Assembly: GCA_021371995.1 (NCBI GenBank)
Contig: JAJFVA010000005.1
Span: 1 to 64,000 of the forward strand
DNA: 64,000 nt
Origin: Methanoregulaceae archaeon
Lineage (GTDB): Archaea > Halobacteriota > Methanomicrobia > Methanomicrobiales > Methanospirillaceae
Reading direction: 5' to 3'
Shown: positions 52,986 through 61,532 of the stretch, piece after piece
How the letters are laid out: each line of letters opens with the position of its first letter
How positions within the stretch are numbered: the first letter of the stretch is position 1
Program-made: the position numbers and the translations under genes
The notes under the pieces: generated by a model
The model's input: only the letters and a program-made list of their open reading frames with translations
Told to the model about the DNA's origin: nothing
Database searches by the model: none

Positions 52986-53354
52986 TCACGCTCTCAGGTC
53001 GCTGATCTGTTTGGAGACCTCGTCGATGAGATCTTTTGCCTTCCCCGGCTTGACGATCGCTGCAGCAGTGGAGCCGACCTCAAGGCCGCTTGCGGCCCCG
53101 ATATCATTTTGCTTGTTGATATACACAAAGGGGATCTTCTTCTCTTCACAGAGCGGGCCAAGGTGCATCACGATCTCTTCCGGCTCAACATCTGCACCGA
53201 TAAGGACCAGCGTTGCGAGACTCCTCTCGATCGCTTTTGTGGCCTCGTTTGCTCCTTTCTTGATCTTCCCGGTGTCCCGTGCGATCTCAAGGGCTTCGAG
53301 TGCTTTGTTCTGAATCTCTTCAGAAACCTGGAATTTTACGTACGTCTTTGCCAT
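52986..53354 (-). CDS. rpl7ae: Ribosomal protein L7Ae (K-turn binding)
   Basis: Binds kink-turns in 23S rRNA, box C/D and H/ACA guide RNAs and RNase P RNA. It has 122 residues with [10 protein letters not shown]-like [14 protein letters not shown] (RNA contact) and [20 protein letters not shown]. First gene of the operon, behind GAGGTGA. Confidence 0.97.
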   Translation of the reverse strand: MAKTYVKFQVSEEIQNKALEALEIARDTGKIKKGANEATKAIERSLATLVLIGADVEPEEIVMHLGPLCEEKKIPFVYINKQNDIGAASGLEVGSTAAAIVKPGKAKDLIDEVSKQISDLRA

Positions 53355-53418
53355 AACTCACCTCATTCAGGAGTAGCGTAGTCTCCCTCATCACTCATCA
53401 GTCAGTGACGACGATGTA

Positions 53419-53450
53419 GCTATATGAAATCAACAGGAATGGCAATAAAT
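53419..53450 (-). promoter_or_regulatory. Promoter region of the L7Ae operon
   Basis: Two TATA-like elements on the minus strand, CATTTATTGCC (53440-53450) and TTTCATATAGC (53419-53429), lie 65-95 bases before the L7Ae start. Confidence 0.35.
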
Positions 53451-53481
53451 GTTTGTGAAAGGACCCGGACACATGCTTCTT

Positions 53482-55554
53482 TCAGACGGAGATAGTGTAG
53501 ATCTGTACCCCAGACTGGTTATAGAGGAGGGGAAGCCCGGCTTCCCCGGCCTTTACAGTATATCGCTCCCGTTCCGTGTCCCCCACGTAGAGGAGCGTTG
53601 CATTGTACTGCCTCATCAGGGACACGGTCTGTTCCGGCTCCTCGTAGATGAGCCTGATATCGTTCACCCGTTCACCATACCAACCGTCAGCCCGCCACAT
53701 GTACTCATGAAACGGCATACCGATGATGGCCGGGATCCCGGTAGACGATGATATCCGGGAATAGTACGTGTAGTCCCCGCCTTCTGCTTCAACGAGACCG
53801 TAAGAACCCTCCAGCGATTGGAGAAATGATACGGCCTGAGCATCTCCGGGATGAGCGGCATCAAGCCAGGAAAGCCCATCGAGTGTTGCGCCGCGGTAAC
53901 TGTATTCCAGGGGCATTGCCAGGGGTGCGATAAGAAGAACTGCCACCACGACGAGGAGTGCACCTCTTTTCATGCTCTGGCTGATCCGCAGACCTGAAAC
54001 GGGTTGTTCAAGCATCATGGCAAGCATTGAAAAACCGGAGGACGCCATCAGGATCCACGCGGGAAGATAAAATTTAAAAACGGTATTCATCCGGTAATAT
54101 ACCTCTCCCATGTTGTCTTTCAGATAGAAAAATTCACAGAAGATGATCACTAAAAGCCCGCAGACTGCGAGGAGTTCTGCTGGATTCTTCTTCTTTTTGA
54201 GCAGGAAATATGCAAGTGGCAGTGCGGCGGTTCCTGCAGCAGCGTATCCGGCCAGGATAAAGGGAACCGGGGTGAGGAGAACAAGCGGCATCCTGATGAT
54301 CTCCTTCCTCAGGTAGGCGAGGAATATCAGGAGGAAAAGACCGTGGACAAGGAGGAATGCAGGGACGGGGCTTGGGGTGTGCACAATACCGATCCCCTGA
54401 ATGCCTCCGGTATTCAGCATGAGGTAATAAGGAAGATAGACAAGGAGAGAAAGGACCGGTACGATAAGAAGGAAACTATAGGGCCTGCAAATGAACCCTG
54501 CCGCCGGATCGGTTTCCGGACCCGTTTCAGCAGTAACCGGCACACCGGGTGTTCCCTTATCTTTAGTATCCCGACTCTCCAGCCATATCAGGAGACCGAA
54601 CAGCATGGTGACCGGAGCATAGAGGAGTACGTCCCAGGTGTTGATGAGTGGCATGGATCCAAGCGAGAGTGCACAGAGGGAAGCCAGGATCAGGCGGTTT
54701 TTTGGAGCCAGCATCTTCCAGTATTTCATGGCGTAGACGAGAAGGAAGAGAAGGAACACCTGGTTGAAGATCGAGACAACGTGGGCATGGACATCTCCCC
54801 ATACAAACGAGAACGCCGGGTATTCATTGATGGTATCCGGGATTGTGCGGGTACTGTCCCAGAGGACAGCACCGGCGGATTTTCCCAGGATGACCTGCCA
54901 AAGGAAGGAAGGATTGACTACCAGGAATGTAAGCAGGGGCAGCCAGTGCAGGCGGTTTGAGAGAAGGTGTCCAAGTGCATACATGCCTACGGCTGCGTTG
55001 GCAAGCACGGTTGGCAGTGCCAGGTTAAAGACAACATTTGAAGGGACACCTGCAACGATTCCAAGTGCACCAAACATCCAGTACCCGAGATAATAATAAA
55101 TGTCCAGGGTTCCACCAAGGAACCATGGGTCGATGGGAGGGACAACCGGGGCCCTCATCACCGAAGCAAGAAACGCGTGATCCATGAACTTCTCTGCAAA
55201 AGAGATGCTCGGGTTGATGAACCGGAGTTCAAGCATGAAGAGGAAGAAGATGAAAAAAACAAGGGTCCACTTGCCCTGTCCCCTGAAAGCATCACGACGG
55301 TAGCATCCCTTGTAAGCGAACCAGAAGAGCAGGAATGCAAACGGGACAAAAGCGATCCAGATGGGAATATGCAGAAGCCCGCAGTACCAGGATATGACCG
55401 TAAAAAGGAGCAGTGAGGCAGGAAATGCAGAAGGAAAAGCGAATTCTTTCAGCACCGGCCTGAGGACAGGCCACACAGCCAGCTGGAGCAGGACAAGCAG
55501 GATCAACCAGCCTGCCACCATCAGGAACTGGAGTTCATACCCCGGGCTGGTCAT
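53482..55554 (-). CDS. DUF2298 (Chlor_Arch_YYY) multi-pass membrane protein
   Basis: 690 residues with at least 13 hydrophobic helices and the family signature GGTLDIYYYLGYWMFG plus the early FMDHAFLASVMRAP loop. The family resembles GT-C membrane glycosyltransferases in layout and is often found with glycan genes, but no activity is established. It overlaps the LPG-synthase-like gene by 20 bases. With the next three genes it forms an envelope/glycan cluster, so lipid-linked sugar transfer is a fair guess (inference). Confidence 0.88.
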   Translation of the reverse strand: MTSPGYELQFLMVAGWLILLVLLQLAVWPVLRPVLKEFAFPSAFPASLLLFTVISWYCGLLHIPIWIAFVPFAFLLFWFAYKGCYRRDAFRGQGKWTLVFFIFFLFMLELRFINPSISFAEKFMDHAFLASVMRAPVVPPIDPWFLGGTLDIYYYLGYWMFGALGIVAGVPSNVVFNLALPTVLANAAVGMYALGHLLSNRLHWLPLLTFLVVNPSFLWQVILGKSAGAVLWDSTRTIPDTINEYPAFSFVWGDVHAHVVSIFNQVFLLFLLVYAMKYWKMLAPKNRLILASLCALSLGSMPLINTWDVLLYAPVTMLFGLLIWLESRDTKDKGTPGVPVTAETGPETDPAAGFICRPYSFLLIVPVLSLLVYLPYYLMLNTGGIQGIGIVHTPSPVPAFLLVHGLFLLIFLAYLRKEIIRMPLVLLTPVPFILAGYAAAGTAALPLAYFLLKKKKNPAELLAVCGLLVIIFCEFFYLKDNMGEVYYRMNTVFKFYLPAWILMASSGFSMLAMMLEQPVSGLRISQSMKRGALLVVVAVLLIAPLAMPLEYSYRGATLDGLSWLDAAHPGDAQAVSFLQSLEGSYGLVEAEGGDYTYYSRISSSTGIPAIIGMPFHEYMWRADGWYGERVNDIRLIYEEPEQTVSLMRQYNATLLYVGDTERERYTVKAGEAGLPLLYNQSGVQIYTISV

Positions 55555-56506
55555 CCTCTTTGAGCTCCTTTCTGAAGGCCGATTTTATTGCGTCAAGGCC
55601 CAGATCACCGAAGAAGTAGATGGCGATGACCCCTCCGGCGAGGGTGACCAGGTTCTTGATGAGGTGATCGATCACAGCAATGAGGGTGGCGACGGCGGGT
55701 TCAATGCCTGCAGCGGTTAATATCGCGACGACTGCGAGTTCGTAGGTGCCTACTCCCCCTGGAGTGAGGGGAATAGCCTTAACTAGGTTTCCGACCACGA
55801 TGGCGAGCGTGACTACTGCAAAGGGGATGCTCACTCCGAACATCATCGCCACCAACAGGCATACAAACACGTCAAGGAGCCAGATTATGATAGATGAGGT
55901 AGAGAGGGCAAAAATTGACTTTGCCGAGAGCGAGACCTGCCTGATCTGGTCGAGCATCGCAAGCAAGATACCGATGTAACGGTTTTTTGAAACGAACCGG
56001 TCGCTTACGGAGAGGAAGATAAAAAATCCGGCACCGAGAATGAGTGTCAGGATGATGAGCCAGAAAAACTCATCAGGAACATTAAACACGAAAAGGAGGG
56101 AGACAGCACCAAGAAGGGCTACCATGACGATATCAAACACCCGTTCCACAACGATCGATGAGATTCCCTCGGAGACTCCTGCCCCGTACTTGTGCTTCAG
56201 GATAAAAACCCGCACAAGGTCACCGAGCCTTGCGGGAACGATCAGGTTGGCGGTCTGCGATATGAAGATGCACCCGGTGGAAAAAAGAAAACTGCAGCGA
56301 ATCCCTATCCCGGAGAGAATGATCTTATACCGGAGACCACGGAGGAACCATGCGAGAAGGCAGACTGCTACGGCAAGAACGAGGTATCCCCAGACGATAT
56401 GTTCAAGAGCTACGATGAGATCATCCTTCACCCGGAAGAGCATGAACAGAACAATACCTACGGCAATCAGGGTCGATATCAGGATGGTACTAATCTTTCG
56501 AAACAT
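55535..56506 (-). CDS. LPG-synthase-TM/UPF0104 family membrane protein
   Basis: 323 residues, about eight membrane helices. Family features are FLRGLRYKIIL, ISQTANLIVPARLGDLVRVFIL and PLTPGGVGTYE. Members are proposed flippases or lipid modifiers and often lie next to GT2 glycosyltransferases, as here. I use the ATG at 56506; a longer frame to 56623 is shadow over the GT2 gene. It overlaps that gene by 17 bases. Confidence 0.88.
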   Translation of the reverse strand: MFRKISTILISTLIAVGIVLFMLFRVKDDLIVALEHIVWGYLVLAVAVCLLAWFLRGLRYKIILSGIGIRCSFLFSTGCIFISQTANLIVPARLGDLVRVFILKHKYGAGVSEGISSIVVERVFDIVMVALLGAVSLLFVFNVPDEFFWLIILTLILGAGFFIFLSVSDRFVSKNRYIGILLAMLDQIRQVSLSAKSIFALSTSSIIIWLLDVFVCLLVAMMFGVSIPFAVVTLAIVVGNLVKAIPLTPGGVGTYELAVVAILTAAGIEPAVATLIAVIDHLIKNLVTLAGGVIAIYFFGDLGLDAIKSAFRKELKEDDQPGV

Positions 56507-57206
56507 GGAGCTGCCACCAGAGCCGGAGGACTGCCGTCCCCATATCCCAAACGTCATGTCTTCGCACGGTCGTCTTCTCCCCCTGCTGCCAGATAACCGG
56601 GAACTCACAGATCCGATATCCATTCCTTCCGGCCCTGACCAGTACTTCGGTATCCCAGAACCAGTGGGTATCCCTCACTGAAGGGATAACCGCAAGCACC
56701 CGGTCCCGGGAAAACGCCTTGAACCCGCACTGGTGGTCATGAAGCCTGCTTCCGAGCACGGTACGGACAAGAAGGTTATATCCCCTGCTCGCTATCTCAC
56801 GCCCTCCGCTTCTCTGGATCCTGCTTTCCGGAAGGAGCCGTGAACCCGTAGCAATGTCATACCCGTCCCGGATCGCTCCGACCAATGTCTTCAGGTGCTT
56901 CATGTCAGTTGCAAGATCAACGTCATAGTAACAGACGATTCTTCCTTCTGCGGCAGAAAAGGCCCTGTTCAATGCTTTACCCCTGCCAAGCCGTTCATCG
57001 CTGTGGAGAAGATGGACACGGGGATCTTTTTCCGTCCACGATCGGACAAGTTCAGCACTCCCGTCGGTGCTTCCATCCTCTGCAACGATCAGCTCAAAGT
57101 CACGAGCGACTGCCTCAAGTGTGGAAATTGATAAGGGTATAGCCTTCGCAAGTGCTACCCGGTCATTGTATGCGGGTATTACGGCACTTATCTCGACACC
57201 TGTCAC
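56490..57206 (-). CDS. Family 2 glycosyltransferase, dolichyl-phosphate sugar synthase-like
   Basis: A 238-residue GT2 enzyme with ISAVIPAYNDRVALAKAI, IVAEDGSTDGSAEL, YYDVDLATDMKHL (DxD metal site) and HDHQCGFKAFSRD. This resembles eukaryotic ALG5 and archaeal AglJ/AglD-type dolichyl-phosphate glucosyltransferases, which charge the lipid carrier. No membrane helices. It overlaps the flavin oxidoreductase gene by four bases. Confidence 0.9.
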   Translation of the reverse strand: MTGVEISAVIPAYNDRVALAKAIPLSISTLEAVARDFELIVAEDGSTDGSAELVRSWTEKDPRVHLLHSDERLGRGKALNRAFSAAEGRIVCYYDVDLATDMKHLKTLVGAIRDGYDIATGSRLLPESRIQRSGGREIASRGYNLLVRTVLGSRLHDHQCGFKAFSRDRVLAVIPSVRDTHWFWDTEVLVRAGRNGYRICEFPVIWQQGEKTTVRRHDVWDMGTAVLRLWWQLHVSKD

Positions 57207-58426
57207 GGGTTCCCCTCTGAAAGTGCTTTGGCGGCATGGTATCCTGCGGAGACAGACCCTTCCATGCTCCTTTCCGGGTAGTTGGAGGGCGAGAACATTC
57301 CCGCAAAAAAGAGGCCTTTCTCCTGGTAGTGTGGGATAAGCTTCCGGTAACCGGTAGTAAAAACAGGCCCTGCCATGGGTTCTACAGCAAGGCGTTCCCA
57401 GTGCACCTCGGACGAGGGTAGAGAAAACCTTTTACAGAATTCATCCCGCATCAGGGTCCCTGCCTGTCCTGGAAGGGTCCCGGAGAAATAAGAAGCCAGG
57501 TATACAATACGTTCCCCGTACCTTTCAAAAGGGACAAAATTGGTGTGAGTGATCACGGCCCCAAACGAGCCTGGTTCTTTTATGTTCAGCCAGTAGATGC
57601 CATTGGTGTAATCATCCTCCATCCCCAGGGTAAGGCAGGCAGCACCCTGGTAAGGTACAGGAGGAAGGGCTGGTCCTCCCAGCGGAGTGAGGGCTTGCGG
57701 AGGGATGGTGGAGAGAACAGCATCGTAGCGCTGGCCGTTCACCCGCCACCCCTCTGAATTCCGGGACACGAGGGTGACAGGATCTTGAAGCCGTATCGTG
57801 CAGTCGCGCCCGACTTCGGCGCTGAGAGCGTCAAGAAATACCTGGAACCCACCCCTCAGGTACCCGAGACGCTCTCCGGAAAGCCCCCTGTCGGACCGGA
57901 TAGCGATCCTCCCGATCAGCCATGCTGCCGATACCCTGCCGCTCATCTCTCCGAACTTGCTCTTAAGGAGCGGCTCGAAAAAAGACTCATAGGTCCGCTG
58001 CCCGACTTCTGAAAGGATGTAATCCTTTGCCGTGATATCGTCAAGCCCTGCAGGATCTGTCCGTTTCGATCGCATCATGAGGAGGGCAAGCCGCAGTTTG
58101 TCAATGGTTGAGAGGAGCGGGTACCTGAGTATCTCAAGGGGGGTATTCAGCGGGTAGATGGTATCCTGTGCAAAATAACCTGACGTTCCTTTTCGCCATT
58201 CCAGCCGGTCACTGATGTTCAGCCGGGAAAAAAGGGAGAGCAGGTGCCGGTCACCTGAAAAACAATGATGGTAGAACTGTTCGATCCAATAGTCATCAAT
58301 CCGGTGAGAGGAGAGGCATCCCCCAAGGTGGCCTCTCTTTTCAAAAATATCAACCTCGTGCCGGTCTTTGAGCCGTAACGCTGCACAAAGCCCGGCAAGC
58401 CCGCCCCCGATGATGCAAACCTTCAT
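57203..58426 (-). CDS. NAD(P)/FAD-dependent oxidoreductase, UDP-galactopyranose mutase/protoporphyrinogen oxidase-like
   Basis: Flavoprotein of 407 residues starting MKVCIIGGGLAGLCAALRL (dinucleotide fold) with HLGGCLSSHRIDDYW following. The C-terminal FAD segment is GLFFAGMFSPSNYPERSMEG. Such amine-oxidase-superfamily proteins commonly sit with GT2 and LPG-like genes in glycan clusters, as here; the substrate may be a sugar nucleotide or isoprenoid lipid. A GTG at 58441 would add five residues. No Shine-Dalgarno is evident, so the message may be leaderless. Confidence 0.85.
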   Translation of the reverse strand: MKVCIIGGGLAGLCAALRLKDRHEVDIFEKRGHLGGCLSSHRIDDYWIEQFYHHCFSGDRHLLSLFSRLNISDRLEWRKGTSGYFAQDTIYPLNTPLEILRYPLLSTIDKLRLALLMMRSKRTDPAGLDDITAKDYILSEVGQRTYESFFEPLLKSKFGEMSGRVSAAWLIGRIAIRSDRGLSGERLGYLRGGFQVFLDALSAEVGRDCTIRLQDPVTLVSRNSEGWRVNGQRYDAVLSTIPPQALTPLGGPALPPVPYQGAACLTLGMEDDYTNGIYWLNIKEPGSFGAVITHTNFVPFERYGERIVYLASYFSGTLPGQAGTLMRDEFCKRFSLPSSEVHWERLAVEPMAGPVFTTGYRKLIPHYQEKGLFFAGMFSPSNYPERSMEGSVSAGYHAAKALSEGNP

Positions 58427-58550
58427 GGTCGGATTCTGCACTATAGGTTTGAAAAGCGGGATAAAAAAGGCTCCGCATACCTGTACGCCGATTATAAGGC
58501 CTTTGTGGTAAGTACGTTATAAGAAAGTTTTTGACCTTCTGAAAATAACC

Positions 58551-58558
58551 TTATAAAT
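58551..58558 (+). promoter_or_regulatory. TATA box of the cetZ operon
   Basis: TTATAAAT lies about 53 bases before the cetZ ATG; transcription would start near 58583. Confidence 0.55.
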
Positions 58559-58610
58559 TGAAAACTTCACATTATCTTGAAAAAGAACGGCTGGCTGGTG
58601 TTTTGGGTCC

Positions 58611-59792
58611 ATGAGAATATTTTTCGTTGGTTTTGGACAGGCGGGAGGGAAAATTGTCGATATGTTCATTGAACAGGACAAGAAGCTTGGCCGCAACAGT
58701 TTCCGGGCGATAGCCGTCAATACTGCCAGAACCGACCTGATGGGACTGAAACATATCGAATTAAAAGACCGGATTCTTATTGGACAGACGGTAGTGAAGG
58801 GTCATGGTGTCGGCACCGACAATGCTGCAGGTGCCCGAATCACGATGGATGAAGCAGACAGTATCATAAGCGCCATTGACCGGAGGGGAACCCATGATGT
58901 GGATGCCTTCATGATCGTTGCAGGGCTTGGAGGTGGAACCGGTTCAGGGGGAACCCCGGTTCTTGTCCGCCAGCTCAAGAAAATTTACCATGAACCCGTT
59001 TATGTCCTTGGGATCCTGCCTGCCCCGGAAGAAGGGAAACTCTATTCCTTTAATGCTGCACGGAGTTTGACCACGCTTATCAAAGAGGCCGATAACACTT
59101 TTGTCTTCGACAACAGTGCCTGGAAAAACGAGGGGGAGAGCATCAAGAGTGCATTCTCACGCCTTAACGATGAGGTAGTAAGGAGGTTTGGGGTGCTGTT
59201 CAGGGCGGGCGAGATGGGAAAAGCCGGGGTAGGAGAGATGGTGGTTGATTCAAGCGAAATCATCAACACGCTCCGGGGCGGTGGAATCAGCACGGTAGGG
59301 TATGCCATCGCCGCGGTGACTACGGCTGGCCGGTCGAAATCCCCGGTATCCGGGATTATCGGCGGAATAAAAAGCACCCTGAAGAAACGCGAGGCAACCG
59401 AAGAGGTTCTCCTCGGAGAAGACAGGACTGCAAAGATCATCTCCCTTGTAAGGAGGGCGATGCTCGGCCGCCTGACCCTCCCCTGCGATTTCTCAACGGC
59501 CGAGCGTGCACTCGTTCTTGTGGCAGGCCCTCCGGACGAACTCGACCGGAAGGGGATAGAAAAGGCAAAGAGCTGGGTGGAAGAGAACATTGCAGGAGTA
59601 GAGGTAAGGGGTGGAGATTATCCGGTGAACAGCAATTATGTTGCCGCGGTGGTCCTCCTGTCTACTATCGGAACTGCCCCCCGTATCCGTGAGCTGACGG
59701 ATATTGCCCGGGAGACAAAAGAGGATGTAGCGCGGGCAGAGGAGCGAAAACCCCTGACCATTGACGAGGATATTGAACCATTGTTTGAGTGA
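58611..59792 (+). CDS. cetZ: CetZ-type tubulin/FtsZ family GTPase
   Basis: Cytoskeletal GTPase of 393 residues. The N-terminus IFFVGFGQAGGKIVDMF and tubulin signature GLGGGTGSGGTP are clear. The next segment, HEPVYVLGILPAPEEGKLYSFNAARS, is typical of CetZ and not of FtsZ1/2. CetZ proteins control cell shape in haloarchaea; the role in methanogens is unknown. The next gene begins six bases after the stop. Confidence 0.92.
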   Translation: MRIFFVGFGQAGGKIVDMFIEQDKKLGRNSFRAIAVNTARTDLMGLKHIELKDRILIGQTVVKGHGVGTDNAAGARITMDEADSIISAIDRRGTHDVDAFMIVAGLGGGTGSGGTPVLVRQLKKIYHEPVYVLGILPAPEEGKLYSFNAARSLTTLIKEADNTFVFDNSAWKNEGESIKSAFSRLNDEVVRRFGVLFRAGEMGKAGVGEMVVDSSEIINTLRGGGISTVGYAIAAVTTAGRSKSPVSGIIGGIKSTLKKREATEEVLLGEDRTAKIISLVRRAMLGRLTLPCDFSTAERALVLVAGPPDELDRKGIEKAKSWVEENIAGVEVRGGDYPVNSNYVAAVVLLSTIGTAPRIRELTDIARETKEDVARAEERKPLTIDEDIEPLFE

Positions 59793-59798
59793 GGAAAA

Positions 59799-60935
59799 AT
59801 GAGCAGGCCATTGCAGGTAATCGGTATTCTGATTATACTCATCAGTATTGTAGGTGTTGCTTCGGCATCAATCTCGGTAGGAAATATTGCGATGTCTCCA
59901 AGCGGGGACCTGGTATCGGGCCAGACGCAGTCATCCGCTTCATTTACGGTTAATTTCGGCAGCTCCGGGGGATACACCTTCGAAACCACGAATTCGCTGC
60001 AGATGGAGACCGAGCTTGCGGATGCAACATGGTCATACAATGTCATCCTCGACGGGATTGAGAACCCGGCGAATACCGAAGCAGGTCCAAATATTCGCAT
60101 CAGCGGGTGGGAACTCTCGTACCCCTCTGATCGAACGATCTCATTGAAAGTGAAGGTGGCTGGGACTGCTCCTGTTGTCACGGATTCAACAGAAAAGGTT
60201 ATCCTGCGAGTACGGGAACTCGGTAGTGGTAACACTCTTGTCGGTACTGAAGTCGTTAAGAAGAAGATGGTGCTGAACCCGGCAAAAATCGGGGAGACGA
60301 TCCAGTCAGAGTCTGCCCGGATGAGCAGTCTTCGCAATGAGCTTGACCAGCTTGCCGGAAGCGGCATCGATCTGACCACGGCCGAAGCAAAATACGGGCA
60401 GGCCAATGCGTATCTCCAGAGTGCGGAGACAGCCACGGATACCACCCGAAAGCAGAGCGATCTCTCTTCTGCCCAGAAACTGCTCGATGAAATTGAAGAT
60501 ATGGTCCTTGTGATGGGAGCAGAGCATGCGATCTCGACCGCAGAGGGATCAATAGGCCAGACCGAGCAGCTCATCAGCTATTTCAAGGTCAACAAGAGCA
60601 TGGGTTCTGACGCCCGGCTCATGCCTATCATCACACGGTGGGAGATTGCTGCAGACAAGCTCTCTGACGCCCGCGACCTTTTCACTGAAGGTAAGTACGC
60701 AGAAGCAGCAGACAAAGCCTCGGAAGCGGCAACAAAAGGCGACGAAGTACTGAACGATGCCATGGCTCTCAAGCAGAAAGTGGATTCCAATCCGCTCTCG
60801 GGAATCGTGAGCGGCCTTTCTGGCGCGATATCAGGAACTATCGTGACTATTGTGATCATCATCGTGATTGCGGTCGTTGCAATCGTGGGAATAATCCTTT
60901 TCAGAAGAAGACGAAAATGGGATGAGCTCGGTTAA
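59799..60935 (+). CDS. Exported membrane-anchored protein co-transcribed with cetZ
   Basis: 378 residues: signal peptide (GILIILISIVGVASA), an external beta-sandwich-like domain (about 25-165), a long helical region with probable coiled coil (about 170-330, AEAKYGQANAYLQSAETATD), one C-terminal helix (TIVIIIVIAVVAIVGIILF region, about 348-370) and a basic tail RRRRK. So the bulk is outside the cell and a short tail faces in. A GAGG-like site in the six-base gap couples it to cetZ. It may link the envelope to the CetZ cytoskeleton (inference). Confidence 0.8.
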   Translation: MSRPLQVIGILIILISIVGVASASISVGNIAMSPSGDLVSGQTQSSASFTVNFGSSGGYTFETTNSLQMETELADATWSYNVILDGIENPANTEAGPNIRISGWELSYPSDRTISLKVKVAGTAPVVTDSTEKVILRVRELGSGNTLVGTEVVKKKMVLNPAKIGETIQSESARMSSLRNELDQLAGSGIDLTTAEAKYGQANAYLQSAETATDTTRKQSDLSSAQKLLDEIEDMVLVMGAEHAISTAEGSIGQTEQLISYFKVNKSMGSDARLMPIITRWEIAADKLSDARDLFTEGKYAEAADKASEAATKGDEVLNDAMALKQKVDSNPLSGIVSGLSGAISGTIVTIVIIIVIAVVAIVGIILFRRRRKWDELG

Positions 60936-61532
60936 TTTTCCTCTCCTTATTTCTTCTCCTTCTTAAAATCTCCAACCCCAAGATTCGTGATGAATGCCGG
61001 GTAATGAGACATTTTTACCGCCAGATCTTCACCCCTATCAAGACAAAATTTCCGTCATAGGACCTGGCCGGAAATTGTGCCGTTCCCTTCCCCCCGTTTC
61101 CGGAGCTTCACTCAGACGGTAACCTGATTATCATGCATCAGATTTTTTTCTTCTTATCATATGAATTGTATCAACACTTTTACTATTGATTCCAGGATTG
61201 GATCAGGACCATTTTTCAACATATAACAAAGGGGGTCATCCTAAAACCGAAACCTGACCCTAGGTTTTATTTCTGGTTCATGAATCCGGTCCGGGTATAA
61301 TTATAATCCCTGATTTCCGGAACAATGGGATGGAACCGGGGATATCTCCTTGAAAAGTGGCTGAGATGCTTCAAAACATCATTGGACTTCGTTAATGGTG
61401 GAACAATGGGAATGGAACCGGATTCAGGCCCGATACCGTCCCTGTGAATGCATGAGAAGCTGGACGGATCAGGGTCTTTCACTGATCACTGAGGTTACTT
61501 TTTTACCAGAAAAAATAAAGGAGATCTCTTCC
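60936..61532. other. Intergenic region with a short imperfect direct repeat
   Basis: About 600 bases with no credible gene. T-rich strips follow the stop (60935-60970) and may terminate the cetZ operon. GGAACAATGGGATGGAACCGG (one base shorter) at 61319 recurs with one inserted base at 61400-61421. Scattered TATA-like runs (61150-61230) could be promoters or chance. Confidence 0.4.
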
